The translations under genes were made by a program, and so were the position numbers. A DNA stretch of 35,092 bases, from positions 1 through 35,092 of the forward strand of contig NZ_KI530768.1 in NCBI RefSeq assembly GCF_000488275.1, written 5' to 3'. Numbering within the stretch: the first letter of the stretch is position 1; each line of letters starts with the position of its first letter. Of the stretch, positions 1 through 7,463 are shown one piece after another. The notes under the pieces are model-generated. The model was not told the DNA's origin. It was given only the letters and a program-made list of their open reading frames with translations, and searched no databases. The stretch comes from Acinetobacter brisouii CIP 110357. Lineage in GTDB: Bacteria; Pseudomonadota; Gammaproteobacteria; Pseudomonadales; Moraxellaceae.

Positions 1-32
1 CCCTGACTCAATAGAGCAGGGGGTGCTTTTTT
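1..32 (+). terminator. Rho-independent terminator, cut by the window edge
   Basis: CCCTG (1-5) and CTC (7-9) pair with GAG (14-16) and CAGGG (17-21) around an AATA loop, with A6 bulged. GGTGC and a run of six T (27-32) follow. The stem probably continues to the left, because GGTGC would pair with bases outside the window. It ends an unseen plus-strand gene. Confidence 0.75.
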
Positions 33-256
33 ATGCATACCTAAAATGGATTAGTTTAAAAGTTATTTAGATGTTCACCTAAAAAAATAAAGAAATAAAA
101 AAAGTATCATCAAATCGCTCAGTCAGAAGAATAAAACCATCATTCCTGTAAAAGAATTGATGCTTGAATGTACAGATCACGAATCAATATGGGCAAACTG
201 CTTAAATTGTGTTATTTAATTTTTTGAGTAGATCGGTTTAAACAATGGAATTGTCA

Positions 257-868
257 ATGAAAACCAACCGTCAAGAACAATTTTCAGTGCGCTATCAAAA
301 AATTTTAGCTGTGTCAGAAGAGTTATTATTAGATCATTATCAGGATATGACACTAGATGATTTAGCCAAAGAACTCGATATTGCCAAAGGAACGCTATAT
401 AAACATTTTAAGTCAAAGAATGAATTATTATTAGAACTGGTAATTCAGAATGAAAAGCGGGTACTGGCAATTTCACATCAGTATCAGGATGATTTTATTG
501 GTTATGCTAAAGCGTATATGCTTTACCATTTGAGAGCGCCTGAAAAAATCATCGTATTGCACCAAATTGAAGAACAGCTGACAACGACTGAGTCGGGCTT
601 AAAAGAGTTATTTCAGCAGCTTTATGATATTCGCCAGCAGCGCATTTTATGTATTAAGGATATGACGAAAGACTACTTGGATCAGTTTCAGTCCAATATT
701 TCAATTCGAGATTATTTATCCTATGTTTGGTCACTGATCTATGGCGCATGTCTACTTTTGAATTCAAGTTATTATCAACGTTCGATCGGTTCTCGTGAAA
801 AGCTGATTGAATTGTATATTCATCAGGCATTAACTATTCCCAGTCAGCAAGAACTGAATTTTTCCTAA
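257..868 (+). CDS. TetR/AcrR family transcriptional regulator
   Basis: Probable one-component DNA-binding repressor of about 203 residues. The N-terminal part shows a typical TetR helix-turn-helix, with MTLDDLAKELDIAKGTLYKH followed by FKSKNELL. The remaining 150 residues are helical and would form the ligand-binding and dimer domain, whose ligand cannot be predicted. An upstream ATG at 245 is also in frame, but GGAA at 247-250 sits six bases before the ATG at 257, so I prefer 257. The gene stands alone. Its 3' end meets rsmB head-on and shares a bidirectional terminator with it. No efflux pump or enzyme gene lies beside it in this window, so its target is unknown. The family call is firm, the start less so. 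Confidence 0.88.
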   Translation: MKTNRQEQFSVRYQKILAVSEELLLDHYQDMTLDDLAKELDIAKGTLYKHFKSKNELLLELVIQNEKRVLAISHQYQDDFIGYAKAYMLYHLRAPEKIIVLHQIEEQLTTTESGLKELFQQLYDIRQQRILCIKDMTKDYLDQFQSNISIRDYLSYVWSLIYGACLLLNSSYYQRSIGSREKLIELYIHQALTIPSQQELNFS

Positions 869-877
869 ATAAAAAAA

Positions 878-897
878 AGTGGCTTAAGCCACTTTTT
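878..897. terminator. Bidirectional terminator between the TetR gene and rsmB
   Basis: A perfect 16-base palindrome (AGTGGCTTAAGCCACT, 878-893) is flanked by eight A on the left and five T on the right. It can therefore end transcripts from both strands. It overlaps the last codons of rsmB, whose stop lies at 884-886. Confidence 0.85.
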
Positions 898-2170
898 CGA
901 TTCGACAATAATAAAAGCCATCACCCTGAGCGGTTATTGGTAGTAATTGTCGTCCATGCACTTGAGCAATCCCCCAATCCGCTTCAATTTTGATTTCACG
1001 GGCATCGGCATGTTCAGCAAAAAAGTTTTGCATTTGCTGTTCATTTTCTGCTTTTAGAATTGAGCAGGTGATATAAAGCAATGTGCCACCCACTTTAAGC
1101 TGTGACCACATTTGCTGCAAAATCTGCTTTTGTAGCGCAACTGTTTCTACAATATCCGTTGACTGGCGGAGCAGGCGAATGTCAGGATGGCGACGTAATA
1201 CACCAATCGCTGAGCACGGTGCGTCCAGAACAATACAGTCTACGGGTTCAGATGCTGTCCATGTCGTTGCATCCGCAGCTACAATTTGTACTTTGTCGCT
1301 ATTAAGTTGTAAGCGCTGTAAATTTTCCTGAACACGAAGCAGGCGTTTGGCATCCTGATCGAGGGCAATCAGGTGTGCAGGCTGAAATTTTTCCAGTAAA
1401 TGGGCAGTTTTTCCACCTGGTGCAGCACAGGCATCTACCACGATTTTGCCATTTAAATTAGGCAGTAAGCTGGCACAAAGCTGTGCGTGTTGATCCTGTA
1501 CTGAGAACCAGCCTTGTTCAAAACCGACCAGTTCAGGAATCTGTACTGACTGCTGTAATACAATTCCTGCTTCGGCAATCTGACATGCTTCAGCTTGAAT
1601 GCCTGCTGCTTGTAACTTGGCAAGGTAGGCATCACGTCCGATTTTGCGTTGATTGACGCGTAAGGTAATGGCACTAGTTTGTTTTAAGGCTGAACAGAGT
1701 TCGCTCACTTGTTCTGGCCAGTCTTTTTTCAGACGTTTGTAAAGCCAGCTTGGCAAACCATGTGCCTGATTTAAAGTCTGTTGGAACTCAGCTGTTTCAC
1801 GTGTAGCACGGCGTAGAATGGCATTTACTACACCACTCATAGCAGGAAAACCCAGTTGTTTGCATGCTGTTACCGTTTCAGAAAGAGCGGCGTGTGCTGC
1901 AATGCGGGTACATAAAATTTGATATAACCCGACATATAGACAGCTTTCTATAGCGGGGTTATCTAAGGGCTTCGTGAGTAGTGGCAAAGTGAGTGCTTTA
2001 AACCCGTACCACTGACGCAGCGTTCCCAAAACCAGCTCATGAAATAGCGCACGGTCTTTTGTTGCTACTTGTTCTAATTGCTGATGCAAAATTGCAGAAA
2101 GGGATTGACCTTGTTGCACTGCCAGCAAGGTTTTTACCACCTGAGCACGTAAATTCAATATCTGACTCAT
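884..2170 (-). CDS. rsmB: 16S rRNA (cytosine-967-C5)-methyltransferase RsmB
   Basis: RsmB (Sun/Fmu) uses S-adenosylmethionine to methylate C967 of 16S rRNA in the 30S subunit. The 428-residue length matches the family (E. coli 429). Residues 1 to about 140 form a NusB-like RNA-binding domain and the rest is a Rossmann-type methyltransferase. The SAM-binding motif VDACAAPGGKT lies near residues 245-255. The two conserved cysteines are in DAPCS (Cys319) and TCS (Cys369), the second being the expected nucleophile. The family motif RRHPDI follows the first. The start codon overlaps the fmt stop by four bases (ATGA), so translation is probably coupled and the two genes share a transcript. The gene ends inside the bidirectional terminator. 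The identification is secure. Confidence 0.97.
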   Translation of the reverse strand: MSQILNLRAQVVKTLLAVQQGQSLSAILHQQLEQVATKDRALFHELVLGTLRQWYGFKALTLPLLTKPLDNPAIESCLYVGLYQILCTRIAAHAALSETVTACKQLGFPAMSGVVNAILRRATRETAEFQQTLNQAHGLPSWLYKRLKKDWPEQVSELCSALKQTSAITLRVNQRKIGRDAYLAKLQAAGIQAEACQIAEAGIVLQQSVQIPELVGFEQGWFSVQDQHAQLCASLLPNLNGKIVVDACAAPGGKTAHLLEKFQPAHLIALDQDAKRLLRVQENLQRLQLNSDKVQIVAADATTWTASEPVDCIVLDAPCSAIGVLRRHPDIRLLRQSTDIVETVALQKQILQQMWSQLKVGGTLLYITCSILKAENEQQMQNFFAEHADAREIKIEADWGIAQVHGRQLLPITAQGDGFYYCRIEKVA

Positions 2171-3129
2171 GATAGGATTTGCCCAACCTGTAATTTTTGT
2201 GCTTGTAAAATTTGTGCTGCATTTAGTGGCTTACCACCTGGCCATTGCAATTGGGTTAGACAAATGATCTGTTGATCACCACACATGACATGTACACCCT
2301 GTTTATCGATCGCTACAATTTCACCGACTTGAGCAGTGATATTGCTTAGCGTTGAAAGCTGTGAATTCCAGACGCGTAAGTTGTTATTTTCACTGATCGG
2401 GAAAAAGGCAACTGGCCAAGGATTAAAAGCGCGAATGTTGAGGTCGAGTTGCTGGGCACTAACAGCCCAGTCAATTTGTGCTTCTGCTTTACTGAGTTTA
2501 TGCGCATAAACAGTCAGGGCTTCGTCCTGTACTTCGCGCTGTGCCAGATAAGCTTGCAGTTGTTGTTCTGAAGCCAAAACAGCACAAATCGCCTCTGCAC
2601 CTTGTAGCGCAAGTTTGTCATGCAGACTTGCAGAGGTATCTTGAGCCGTGATTGGGCAATAGGTTTTATACAGCATATCGCCTGTATCTAAACCTGCTGC
2701 CATTGCCATAATGGTTACGCCAGTTTCATGGTCACCTGTAGCGATCGCACGCTGAATCGGCGCTGCACCGCGCCAGCGTGGCAACAGCGAACCGTGAATG
2801 TTCAGGCAGCCATATTTAGGCATGTCTAACACTGCTTGTGGCAAGATCAGACCATAAGCGGCAACCACCATGACATCGGCATTTAACGCGGCAAGCTCTT
2901 GCTGTGCTGCCAAGCCTTCTTCAGTTGAGGCTTTAAAATGTAAAGGCTGATAGACAGGTAGATTATGTTCTAGAGCAACCTGTTTGACGGCAGAAGCGGT
3001 GAGTTTTTGTCCGCGTCCTGCCTTACGGTCAGGCTGGGTGTAAACGGCAATAATGTCATGTTCAGTTTGAATTAAGGCTTTGAGGGCTTCAGCCGCAAAC
3101 TCAGGCGTACCTGCAAAAATAATCTTCAA
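2167..3129 (-). CDS. fmt: Methionyl-tRNA formyltransferase
   Basis: Fmt formylates Met-tRNA(fMet) with 10-formyltetrahydrofolate, which is needed for normal translation initiation. The start appears to be TTG at 3129, giving MKIIFAGTPEFAAEAL, which matches the usual family N-terminus and 320 residues. A GTG nine bases upstream would add three residues with no sensible ribosome site. Catalytic residues are visible as Asn110 and His112 in NIHGSLLPRWRG, and Asp148 in GLDTGD. The C-terminal third is the OB-like tRNA-binding domain. An extended -10 promoter lies about 30 bases upstream. It is the first gene of a two-gene unit with rsmB, and its partner in the formyl cycle, def, lies in this window at 28853. 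Confidence 0.97.
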   Translation of the reverse strand: MKIIFAGTPEFAAEALKALIQTEHDIIAVYTQPDRKAGRGQKLTASAVKQVALEHNLPVYQPLHFKASTEEGLAAQQELAALNADVMVVAAYGLILPQAVLDMPKYGCLNIHGSLLPRWRGAAPIQRAIATGDHETGVTIMAMAAGLDTGDMLYKTYCPITAQDTSASLHDKLALQGAEAICAVLASEQQLQAYLAQREVQDEALTVYAHKLSKAEAQIDWAVSAQQLDLNIRAFNPWPVAFFPISENNNLRVWNSQLSTLSNITAQVGEIVAIDKQGVHVMCGDQQIICLTQLQWPGGKPLNAAQILQAQKLQVGQILS

Positions 3130-3159
3130 GAGTATCACTCAATCGTTTCGCAAGGCACA

Positions 3160-3168
3160 ATTATAACA
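3160..3168 (-). promoter_or_regulatory. Extended -10 promoter for fmt-rsmB
   Basis: Read on the minus strand this is TGTTATAAT, a perfect TATAAT with the TGn extension. It lies 31 bases upstream of the fmt TTG. No good -35 hexamer is present, as is common for extended -10 promoters. This rests on sequence match alone. Confidence 0.5.
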
Positions 3169-3386
3169 GGTGTCGCCATTTAGCATTCTTGCAAATTACG
3201 CTGTTGAGGCAATTGTGCAAAGAAAATGCCTGAAACCAATATCAAAAATATACAAGCGGAACTTTGGCAAAATTTGTTAAACTTGCAACAGGTCAACATC
3301 TGCAAAGCTATTTTTATTGTTGATCGTATTTTTTGTCAGTAAATTGTTTGTCCAATCTGTAGGTTGATTTTTTAGAGGCTATGCTC

Positions 3387-4691
3387 ATGTCTGTGTTTCG
3401 CCGTTGGTTTGATCCGATTCGATCGAGATGGTTTTACCAGAAACCGTCACGGCAAGAGGTTTTACCCACGGATAAAGGGTTGAGTATTTATTTGCGCCTT
3501 GATGATGTTTACAGTTATTTGGCAGTACAGCAATTACCGCAGTTGCATGAAATTTTAAGCGAGGAACTCAAGCCATTAAAGGTGATGATTTCCAGTCAGG
3601 CCGCCGAGCCACCCAATAATATGACCGCACAGGAATGGCAACAATACTGTCTCAATGACGCCAAGATTCTCGCACGCCAACATCGCTTTGGTTATGATGA
3701 ACAGCCCGAGCTTCCAACCGCAGAAGCGATTCAACAAGCTGAAGTCATTTTAAGAAATACTCCATTACGTGAAGAACAATTTTTATATTTACTTGAAGAT
3801 GTATTTCACATGCTGTGGCAACAGCAATATGGCAAACTCAGAACCCTGTATGCCATGGCAAGTCAGCAACACCAACCGCAAAATTTCCCTGAACGTCGTT
3901 TTATCGAGACACCTGTTGCTGCCAGTTATTTTGAATTTGCCGACCGAAAATATCATGCAGTAGATGATTTACTGCGCTTAACGCGACGTCTGAAACAGCA
4001 AAAATTATTGACTGACAACCCGATTTTTTTGATCAATCATATTGAGTGGCGTGAACACATTATGAGTGATGCAGAAGAATTGGCAGAAATTCATGCGATG
4101 CATCCTGAGCTGGATTTATATATTGCACTTGAAGATCCGATTAGCTGGTTGCTTTTGGCTTACATTAAAGAAGAACTGGCAAATTATTATAATATTCAGT
4201 TGCGGGTTTATCCGCTGAGCTACCATGGACGCGACTTTTTTGACTGGTCGCTTGCCACACGTTTATCAAAACGTGCCGATGTAGCATTTACGCCATTTTG
4301 CCGTCCAACCCAAGAAGCAGTTTTAAATATTGCGCGTTTGTTTTATAGCATCGAAGATGACGAACAGCGTGTTGATGTGATGTATGACATTTTAAAAGCG
4401 GTATGGAGTAAAGGGCAGGACTTGTCATTTGCTCCGCATGTTCATGCTTTGCAACAGAGTTTACAGATTGAAAAATTGACCGAGGTCGATGTATCTGAGC
4501 TTTTGCAGCAAAATGACCAACAATGTTATGCGAAACATCAGCCTGACTTTCCTGTGCTAGAGCTGCGCATCGCAGGGCAGAGTTATGTGTTTAATAGCTT
4601 GTATCGGGTCTGGATGATTGAGAGTATTTTTAGTCATGTACTCGAACAACAATACAAGCAGCAGACAACAAATGACTCATCAAAAATGTAA
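3387..4691 (+). CDS. Tandem thioredoxin-fold (DsbA/HCCA isomerase-like) protein
   Basis: This 434-residue protein seems to hold two copies of a DsbA/2-hydroxychromene-2-carboxylate isomerase-like fold. The first begins with LSIYLRLDDVYSYLAVQQL near residue 30. The second begins with LDLYIALEDPISWLLLAYI near residue 246. Each is a beta strand ending in an aspartate, then an aromatic or Ser and a helix, at the place where the CxxC would sit in DsbA. No CxxC motif is present, so a disulfide oxidoreductase role is unlikely. A glutathione-dependent or binding role is possible. There is no signal peptide, so it is probably cytoplasmic. AGAGG at 3374-3378 is eight bases before the ATG at 3387, which makes that start better than the ATG at 3381. 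The gene overlaps the next one by 20 bases. Function is unknown. Confidence 0.75.
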   Translation: MSVFRRWFDPIRSRWFYQKPSRQEVLPTDKGLSIYLRLDDVYSYLAVQQLPQLHEILSEELKPLKVMISSQAAEPPNNMTAQEWQQYCLNDAKILARQHRFGYDEQPELPTAEAIQQAEVILRNTPLREEQFLYLLEDVFHMLWQQQYGKLRTLYAMASQQHQPQNFPERRFIETPVAASYFEFADRKYHAVDDLLRLTRRLKQQKLLTDNPIFLINHIEWREHIMSDAEELAEIHAMHPELDLYIALEDPISWLLLAYIKEELANYYNIQLRVYPLSYHGRDFFDWSLATRLSKRADVAFTPFCRPTQEAVLNIARLFYSIEDDEQRVDVMYDILKAVWSKGQDLSFAPHVHALQQSLQIEKLTEVDVSELLQQNDQQCYAKHQPDFPVLELRIAGQSYVFNSLYRVWMIESIFSHVLEQQYKQQTTNDSSKM

Positions 4692-4959
4692 TTCTTTAGC
4701 TGAAGTTCGCCAACAGATTGATCAAATAGATCGGGCTTTAATTGAACTCGTCGCTGCCCGCCAAGCCTATGTGGATCAGGCAGTGGCATTTAAAAGTTCC
4801 CGTGCTGAAGCACCTGCACCGCAGCGGGTTGAACAGGTGATTGCTCAAGTGCGCCAGCATGCCGAGGCTTTTTCCGCAGATGCTGATTTGGTTGAAAAGC
4901 TCTATCGACAAATGATTCAGCATTTTATCGAACGGGAATTAGAGCATTTACCTGATTAA
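4672..4959 (+). CDS. Chorismate mutase type II (AroQ) fold protein, PchB-like
   Basis: This 95-residue all-helical protein looks like a stand-alone AroQ-class chorismate mutase and most resembles PchB, the isochorismate-pyruvate lyase of salicylate synthesis. Key active-site positions known from PchB appear here as Arg13 (AEVRQQID), Arg30 (VAARQAYV) and Lys41 (VAFKSS). The motif PAPQRVEQV matches the PAPERV stretch of PchB. Where PchB has its C-terminal catalytic Gln90, my by-eye alignment places Glu89. The ATG lies inside the end of the preceding gene, 20 bases before that gene's stop in another frame, so the two are probably translated together. No isochorismate synthase or siderophore genes are nearby. 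The reaction it performs is therefore open: chorismate mutase, lyase, or neither. Confidence 0.8.
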   Translation: MTHQKCNSLAEVRQQIDQIDRALIELVAARQAYVDQAVAFKSSRAEAPAPQRVEQVIAQVRQHAEAFSADADLVEKLYRQMIQHFIERELEHLPD

Positions 4960-5008
4960 ACTTCGCATTGATTCACATCTAAAATAAACATAAAAAGGCA
5001 GAATAATC

Positions 5009-5293
5009 ATGTATATCGTTGAATTGAACTATTTACAGCCTTTGACTGCTGTCGATGCGTTATTACCGCAACATATAGAATGGCTACAACAACATTTTGC
5101 TGCGGGACATTTTATTTCCGCAGGGGCAAAGCAGCCACGAACTGGCGGCATGATTTTGGTGAAAGATATGCCTGAAGCACAATTAAAGTCGATTTTGCAG
5201 CAAGATCCTTTTCAACAGGTTGCTGAATATCGGATCAATCAGGTGCAGTTTTCACGCACAGGAACAGGCTTCGAGCAGTTACAGCATTATTAA
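5009..5293 (+). CDS. YciI family protein
   Basis: This is a 94-residue protein of the YciI/DUF1330-like ferredoxin-like (alpha-beta barrel) superfamily, usually a dimer. Family signs are the opening MYIVELNYLQPL, a central HIEWLQQHFAAGHFISAGA helix-strand unit, and GGMILVKDM followed by a second helix. YciI proteins are small cytoplasmic enzymes or binding proteins and most have no known substrate. The gene follows the PchB-like gene by 49 bases on the same strand and may share its transcript. A weak AAGGCAG ribosome site precedes the ATG. The family call is good and no function can be stated. Confidence 0.85.
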   Translation: MYIVELNYLQPLTAVDALLPQHIEWLQQHFAAGHFISAGAKQPRTGGMILVKDMPEAQLKSILQQDPFQQVAEYRINQVQFSRTGTGFEQLQHY

Positions 5294-5751
5294 AATTGGC
5301 TTGGTAGAAGTGTATGCATCTGTTTGGCAGTTGCTGATGTGGTGCAGTACAACTCTAAGTCGCATATGTTATCGATACACGCGATTTATCATTGTCATTG
5401 TAGTCTGTGCCTTAAATAGACAGGCAGCTGTTTTGATGCTGTCAGTTTTCTTGAGCAAAATATTTGTTGGGCTGCAAAGCGATCAGTGAATTTGACAGTA
5501 TCAAAAGCCAGTGGTTTTTGCTCGGCATTTTATTTGTGTCGCCTGTAGTTCATCTTTATGTATTTTCAACTTGCTTAAGGGAAAAGCATCATAGATGCAG
5601 ATTCCATCAGGATGCCCCGATTCTAATAAAATTATTCCCAAAACAAGCTAAATCAGGCCTCAGGCAATACTTGAGGCAACTCCAAAAAATACGCATATTC
5701 AAGCGCATCGCTTTGACCTAGCATGAATGTATGTTTTCAGGGAGAAGTAAC
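5294..5751. other. Intergenic region with no convincing gene
   Basis: This stretch of 458 bases has open frames of 85-89 codons on the plus strand. Their products have odd composition (many Cys, Arg and Ser) and no ribosome sites, so I reject them. On the minus strand a 23-codon frame (5653-5724) reads like the end of a real protein and is listed separately. An inverted repeat, GCCTCA (5657-5662) with TGAGGC (5672-5677), falls inside that frame and has no T run. Confidence 0.5.
5653..5724 (-). other. Possible gene remnant, 23 codons
   Basis: The minus-strand frame starts MLGQSDALEYAYFLELP, continues QVLPEA and then stops. The composition looks natural for a protein C-terminus, but an in-frame TGA lies five codons before the ATG and no ribosome site is visible. 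It may be the leftover end of a deleted gene or chance. I do not recognise a family. Confidence 0.2.
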
Positions 5752-6477
5752 ATGTTGGGATTTGTGATGCTGGTATTTGCGTTTGCAGGTTTAGTCAAAG
5801 GGGTGATTGGTTTGGGATTGCCTGCGGTTGCAATGGGATTGCTTAGTATTGTTTTGTCTCCATTTCAGGCGGCCAGTTTACTGATTATTCCTTCCTTGGC
5901 GACCAATCTCTGGCAACTGTTCAGCGAAGGTGGCTGGTGGATTTTGCTGCATCGTTTTTGGACGTTGTTGCTTGGTGTTGTGATTGGTTCCACGTGGAGC
6001 ATCTTTCCAACCTTGGCAGACTCACATGTGCATAGCGGTTTTCTACTCGGCATGATGCTGTTGTTGTATGGCATTTATGGCTTATGCAGTCAACGTTTGC
6101 CGAACCTGCAAGCACACGAAAAATATTTGTCGCCTGTTGTTGGGTATTTGGGCGGTGCGCTGACTGTTGCGACTGGGGTGATCATTATACCTGTTGTGCC
6201 ATATTTACAAAGTTTGCAGTTACAACGCAATGATCTGGTACAGACACTTGGTTTGACCTTTACCTGTGCCAATCTTTGCCTGGCAGTTTTTTTACAGCAG
6301 CAATTGAGTGCGACACAGAACATTAATTATTCATTGTCTTGCTTGGTATTATTGCCTGCATTAGTGGGAATGTGGGGCGGCAAGCTGATTCGCCAGCGTT
6401 TAAATGAACAGAAATTTCGCCGTATTTTCTTTGTTGGGCTGATTTTTCTAGGTGGTTATATGAGCCTAAACACTTAA
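5752..6477 (+). CDS. TauE/SafE (TSUP) family membrane transporter
   Basis: This is a probable 241-residue inner-membrane protein of the TauE/SafE (sulfite exporter, formerly DUF81) family. These proteins move small anions such as sulfite or sulfoacetate, and the substrate here is unknown. The first helix carries the family-like AFAGLVKGVIGLGLPAVAMG, and a related GGALTVATGVIIIPVVPYL starts the second half. This reflects the internal repeat of the family. About seven to eight hydrophobic segments are visible. The ATG at 5752 has GGAGAAG (5741-5747) at ideal spacing, so the upstream ATG at 5731 is unlikely. The 3' end overlaps the LysR gene tail-to-tail by four bases. The LysR protein might control it, but their convergent layout is not the usual one for regulator and target. 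Confidence 0.88.
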   Translation: MLGFVMLVFAFAGLVKGVIGLGLPAVAMGLLSIVLSPFQAASLLIIPSLATNLWQLFSEGGWWILLHRFWTLLLGVVIGSTWSIFPTLADSHVHSGFLLGMMLLLYGIYGLCSQRLPNLQAHEKYLSPVVGYLGGALTVATGVIIIPVVPYLQSLQLQRNDLVQTLGLTFTCANLCLAVFLQQQLSATQNINYSLSCLVLLPALVGMWGGKLIRQRLNEQKFRRIFFVGLIFLGGYMSLNT

Positions 6478-7379
6478 ATAGGGGCAAGCAAAGCCCGTTT
6501 TTCCATTAAAAATTCACTCAGATGTTGATAGGCTACAGGCAGCTCATCAAAGTGGCGGCATGCTAATAACAGCTTACGATTTGCCCAAGCGCCTTGCAGA
6601 TGAATGTAGTGAAACGGATAGAGCGATTGTAATTGCTGTGCGGCACGCTGTGGCAAAATCGCAACACCGACACCATCGGCAACCACTTGCGCAATTGCTG
6701 AAAAACTCGGTAGGCGCAGGCGATATTCGATCCCATAACCGAGTTGCTGTGCCTGACGTTCAATCGATTGTTGTAACGAGTGGTACTGTTTTAAACCAAT
6801 AAAAGCAAAGTGCAGGGCATCAGCAAGGTTGATCTGTGTATTGTGTGCCAGAGGATGCTGCATTGGGCAGATCAAGACTAACGGATCTTCAGCAAACTCC
6901 AAAGTCTGTAAATGCTCAGTGTTAAAAAAGCTTGATACCAGCCCCAATTGCGCCGTACCTTGGGTTAATGCGGTCACGATATCAGTGCTTTCAGCTTCTT
7001 GTAACTCGATCTGTAGCTGTGGGTTTTGCAGCAAATATTCAGGCAAAATTTTTGGCAAATATTCACTTTGTGCCGATGAGTTACACCATAAACACAATTG
7101 CTGTTTTTGCTGAGAAGAAAATTGCAGCATGTGCTGTTGTAGGGAATGACTGCGTTGCACAATCTCTTGAGCATATTCTAGAAAACTTTCTCCAGCGAAG
7201 GTCAGTTGCATTCCTGAACTGTGTCGACTAAACAATTTGATGTCGAACTGTTGTTCGATTTTTTTCAGGCGCTCACTCGCTGCTTGTAGCGAAATAGCGG
7301 CCTGTTGTGCGGCTTGGGTCAGACTACCTGTTTTTGCAATCTGTAGCACCAGCTCTAAATCGAAAACTTCAAGGCGCAT
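6474..7379 (-). CDS. LysR family transcriptional regulator
   Basis: This is a LysR-type regulator of about 301 residues. The N-terminal winged helix-turn-helix reads GSLTQAAQQAAISLQAASER followed by LKKIEQQFDIKLFSR, with family-typical spacing. The C-terminal two-lobed periplasmic-binding-like domain would bind an effector, with VADGVGVAILPQRAA near the end as the usual second-lobe signature. ATG codons exist at 7385 and 7379. AGG lies two bases before the first and eight before the second, so I choose 7379. It converges on the TauE/SafE gene, overlapping its stop, and is separated from the upstream permease by a terminator. The effector and target genes cannot be told from the sequence. Confidence 0.92.
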   Translation of the reverse strand: MRLEVFDLELVLQIAKTGSLTQAAQQAAISLQAASERLKKIEQQFDIKLFSRHSSGMQLTFAGESFLEYAQEIVQRSHSLQQHMLQFSSQQKQQLCLWCNSSAQSEYLPKILPEYLLQNPQLQIELQEAESTDIVTALTQGTAQLGLVSSFFNTEHLQTLEFAEDPLVLICPMQHPLAHNTQINLADALHFAFIGLKQYHSLQQSIERQAQQLGYGIEYRLRLPSFSAIAQVVADGVGVAILPQRAAQQLQSLYPFHYIHLQGAWANRKLLLACRHFDELPVAYQHLSEFLMEKRALLAPI

Positions 7380-7423
7380 GTCCATTGCCTGTCTTTTTAC
7401 TGTGATTAGGTGCAGTATGGCAT

Positions 7424-7447
7424 AAAAAAAGCAGCCTTGTGGCTGCT
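7424..7447 (-). terminator. Rho-independent terminator after the nucleobase permease
   Basis: On the minus strand the stem AGCAGCC-ACAA-GGCTGCT (7430-7447) is followed by a run of seven T (7424-7430). It sits just after the permease stop and before the LysR gene, separating the two transcripts. Confidence 0.88.
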
Positions 7448-7463
7448 ATAAATATCGGGTTAT

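Noticed and set aside
4618..4671. Longer N-terminus for the PchB-like protein (start at 4618)
   Set aside because: The extra 18 residues lie fully inside the preceding gene and do not fit the compact AroQ fold. The ATG at 4672 matches the PchB start.
5220..5721. Two plus-strand open frames of 85-89 codons (5220-5489 and 5464-5721)
   Set aside because: The first overlaps the YciI-like gene in another frame, neither has a ribosome site, and the products are Cys/Arg/Ser-rich with no family-like segment.
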